From Richelia sinica FACHB-800 (GTDB lineage: Bacteria; Cyanobacteriota; Cyanobacteriia; Cyanobacteriales; Nostocaceae): DNA of 64,000 nt. The position numbers were made by a program, and so were the translations under genes. Each line of letters starts with the position of its first letter. Position 1 is the stretch's first letter. Location: NCBI RefSeq assembly GCF_014698825.1, contig NZ_JACJTT010000027.1, positions 1 through 64,000 of the forward strand, in the 5' to 3' direction. The notes under the pieces are model-generated. The model did no database searches. It worked only from the letters and a program-made list of their open reading frames with translations, and was not told the DNA's origin. This document shows positions 62,524-64,000 of this stretch, in pieces.

Positions 62524-64000
62524 ATGAGTAAGAACCAAGTGTGTACACAGGATTCATCTAGCAGTAATTTTGACCAGAATTTAGCTTCTGATGTGTTGGT
62601 AATTGGTGGTGGGCCATCTGGTACTTGGGCAGCTTGGAGTGCAGTTTCTACTGGTGCTAGCGTGATTTTAGTAGATAAGGGTTACTGTGGTACAAGTGGA
62701 TGTGCAGCCGCAGCAGGTAATGGTGTTTGGTACGTGCCACCAGAACCAGAAAGTAGGGAAGCCGCAATGGCTTCTCGTGAGGCTTTAGGTGGGTTTTTAT
62801 CCAGTCGTAATTGGATGCAGAGGGTATTGGATCAGACTTACACCAATGTTAACTTGCTGGCAGAATGGGGCTATCCTTTTCCCACGGATGAAGAGGGCAG
62901 ACCTTACCGTCGTAGTCTCCAAGGCCCAGAGTACATGCGCTTGATGCGGAAACAAATCAAACGGGCAGGAGTAAAAATTTTAGACCACAGTCCAGCTTTG
63001 CAACTATTGGTAGATACAGAAGGTGCAGTAGCTGGGGCAACAGGTATTAACCGTCAAACTGGCGAGAAGTGGATTGCTCGGGCGGGCGCAGTTATCATTG
63101 CTACCGGAGGTTGTGCTTTTTTAAGTAAAGCTTTGGGTTGCAATGTGTTAACAGGGGATGGCTACTTAATGGCAGCTGAAGCGGGTGCAGAGATGTCTGG
63201 GATGGAGTTTTCCAATGCCTATGCGATCGCACCTGCCTTTTCTTCCGTTACAAAAACTCTATTCTATAATTGGGCTACCTTTACCTACGAAGATGGTACA
63301 CCTATTCCTGGGGCTGGTTCCCAAAGAGGTCGGTCGGTGATTGCCCAGACCCTATTATCCCAACCAGTTTACGCCATCCTCGACAAAGCCTCAGAGGAAA
63401 TGCGGCTAAATATGCGGTTATCCCAACCTAATTTTTTCTTACCCTTTGACCGGGCAGGAATTGACCCCTTTACCCAACGTTTCCCCGTTACCTTGCGCTT
63501 GGAAGGAACTGTGCGGGGTACAGGTGGAATTAGAATTACCGACTATAGCTGTGCTACCTCCGTCCCTGGACTTTATGCCGCAGGAGATGCAGCCACAAGG
63601 GAATTAATTTGTGGTGGTTTCACTGGTGGTGGTAGCCATAATGCTGCTTGGGCTTTATCTTCCGGCTATTGGGCAGGAAAATCAGCTGCTGTCTATGCCC
63701 ATGATTTAGGTGCAAATATCACTCAAAGAAGTGTAGAGACCGTTGGAGAAGCTGGATTTATTTCTGGTAGCCAACGTCAACTGCACAGCGAAGAAATCAT
63801 TCAAGCGACTCAGGGCGAAGTTTTCCCCTATGATCGCAATTATTTCCGTAACGAACAAGGATTAACTGATTCATTGCAGAGATTAAACCATTTGTGGCAA
63901 GAAATTCGTACTAGTCACAGTGCTAATGACAGCCATATTCTCCGCACTAGGGAAGCTGCGGCAATGGTAGCTACTGCCAGATGGATGTATAGCAGTGCTT
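62524..64000 (+). CDS. FAD-dependent oxidoreductase, succinate dehydrogenase/fumarate reductase flavoprotein type (partial)
   Basis: The reading frame opens at an ATG behind GAGG and runs off the right edge (492 codons seen). The N-terminal dinucleotide fold DVLVIGGGPSGTWAAWSA, the DKGYCGTSGCAAAAGNG stretch, IATGGCAF and the C-terminal FAD motif GLYAAGDAA with GGFTGGGSHNAAWAL place it in the flavoprotein family that includes fumarate, succinate and APS reductases. Its upstream palindrome links it to the ssu operon, so a role in sulfur metabolism is a fair guess. The 3' end is missing. Confidence 0.9.
   Translation, partial: MSKNQVCTQDSSSSNFDQNLASDVLVIGGGPSGTWAAWSAVSTGASVILVDKGYCGTSGCAAAAGNGVWYVPPEPESREAAMASREALGGFLSSRNWMQRVLDQTYTNVNLLAEWGYPFPTDEEGRPYRRSLQGPEYMRLMRKQIKRAGVKILDHSPALQLLVDTEGAVAGATGINRQTGEKWIARAGAVIIATGGCAFLSKALGCNVLTGDGYLMAAEAGAEMSGMEFSNAYAIAPAFSSVTKTLFYNWATFTYEDGTPIPGAGSQRGRSVIAQTLLSQPVYAILDKASEEMRLNMRLSQPNFFLPFDRAGIDPFTQRFPVTLRLEGTVRGTGGIRITDYSCATSVPGLYAAGDAATRELICGGFTGGGSHNAAWALSSGYWAGKSAAVYAHDLGANITQRSVETVGEAGFISGSQRQLHSEEIIQATQGEVFPYDRNYFRNEQGLTDSLQRLNHLWQEIRTSHSANDSHILRTREAAAMVATARWMYSSA

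Overview
The window reads as chromosomal DNA of a filamentous, probably heterocyst-forming cyanobacterium (Nostocales type). The evidence is scattered HIP1 sites (GCGATCGC), heptanucleotide short tandem repeats (STRR) between genes, giant multi-PAS kinases, an SLH/OprB porin, a PEP-CTERM protein, a cyanobacterial carbon-concentrating locus (sbtA-sbtB-antiporter), hopanoid genes and AT-rich intergenic DNA. No Rubisco, photosystem, rRNA or tRNA gene was seen, so the genus is not fixed.

Layout. 0-5 kb: CbbX-like AAA+ ATPase, a small secreted protein, an overlapping DUF1611/enolase-superfamily pair (DgcN/DgcA-like) and a Nudix hydrolase. 5-21 kb: membrane and signalling genes (GT2-GtrA fusion; FHA-PAS-GAF-GGDEF-EAL protein; REC-HisKA hybrid; a 1935-residue Cache-HAMP-8xPAS-HisKA-HATPase-REC kinase) with a sterol-desaturase-like protein, QueD and an MFS transporter between them. 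22.4-26.5 kb: a RiPP-type locus. It holds four tandem small precursors with double-glycine leaders (three near-identical, one divergent), then an APH-type kinase and a HopA1-family protein. This enzyme pair is the dehydration machinery of class V lanthipeptides and thioviridamide-type RiPPs, but all four precursors lack cysteine. A separate Arg-rich double-Gly peptide lies just upstream behind its own terminator. I consider this the most novel system here.

27-36 kb: nucleobase/nucleoside salvage, a three-repeat secreted protein with Asp-rich linkers, then a GC-richer segment with an IS630 transposase remnant, a frameshifted bicA (SulP) remnant, sbtA, sbtB and a CPA2 antiporter. Two inverted copies of a MITE-like repeat bracket this stretch; one supplies the stop codon of squalene-hopene cyclase. 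36-53 kb: mostly housekeeping genes (shc, hpnB-like, lepB, pyrC, patatin, tsaE, yvcK-like, ruvC, thioredoxin, aminotransferase, PEP-CTERM protein, uvrC) plus a NACHT-FGE-GUN4 fusion.

53-64 kb: a sulfonate-utilisation region: an ssuB-ssuA-tauD-ssuC operon, a nitroreductase, a porin, an aldo/keto reductase and a flavoprotein running off the right edge. Three 30-bp imperfect palindromes with AATAC/GTATT ends lie upstream of the ssu operon, the aldo/keto reductase and the flavoprotein, and suggest one shared regulator.
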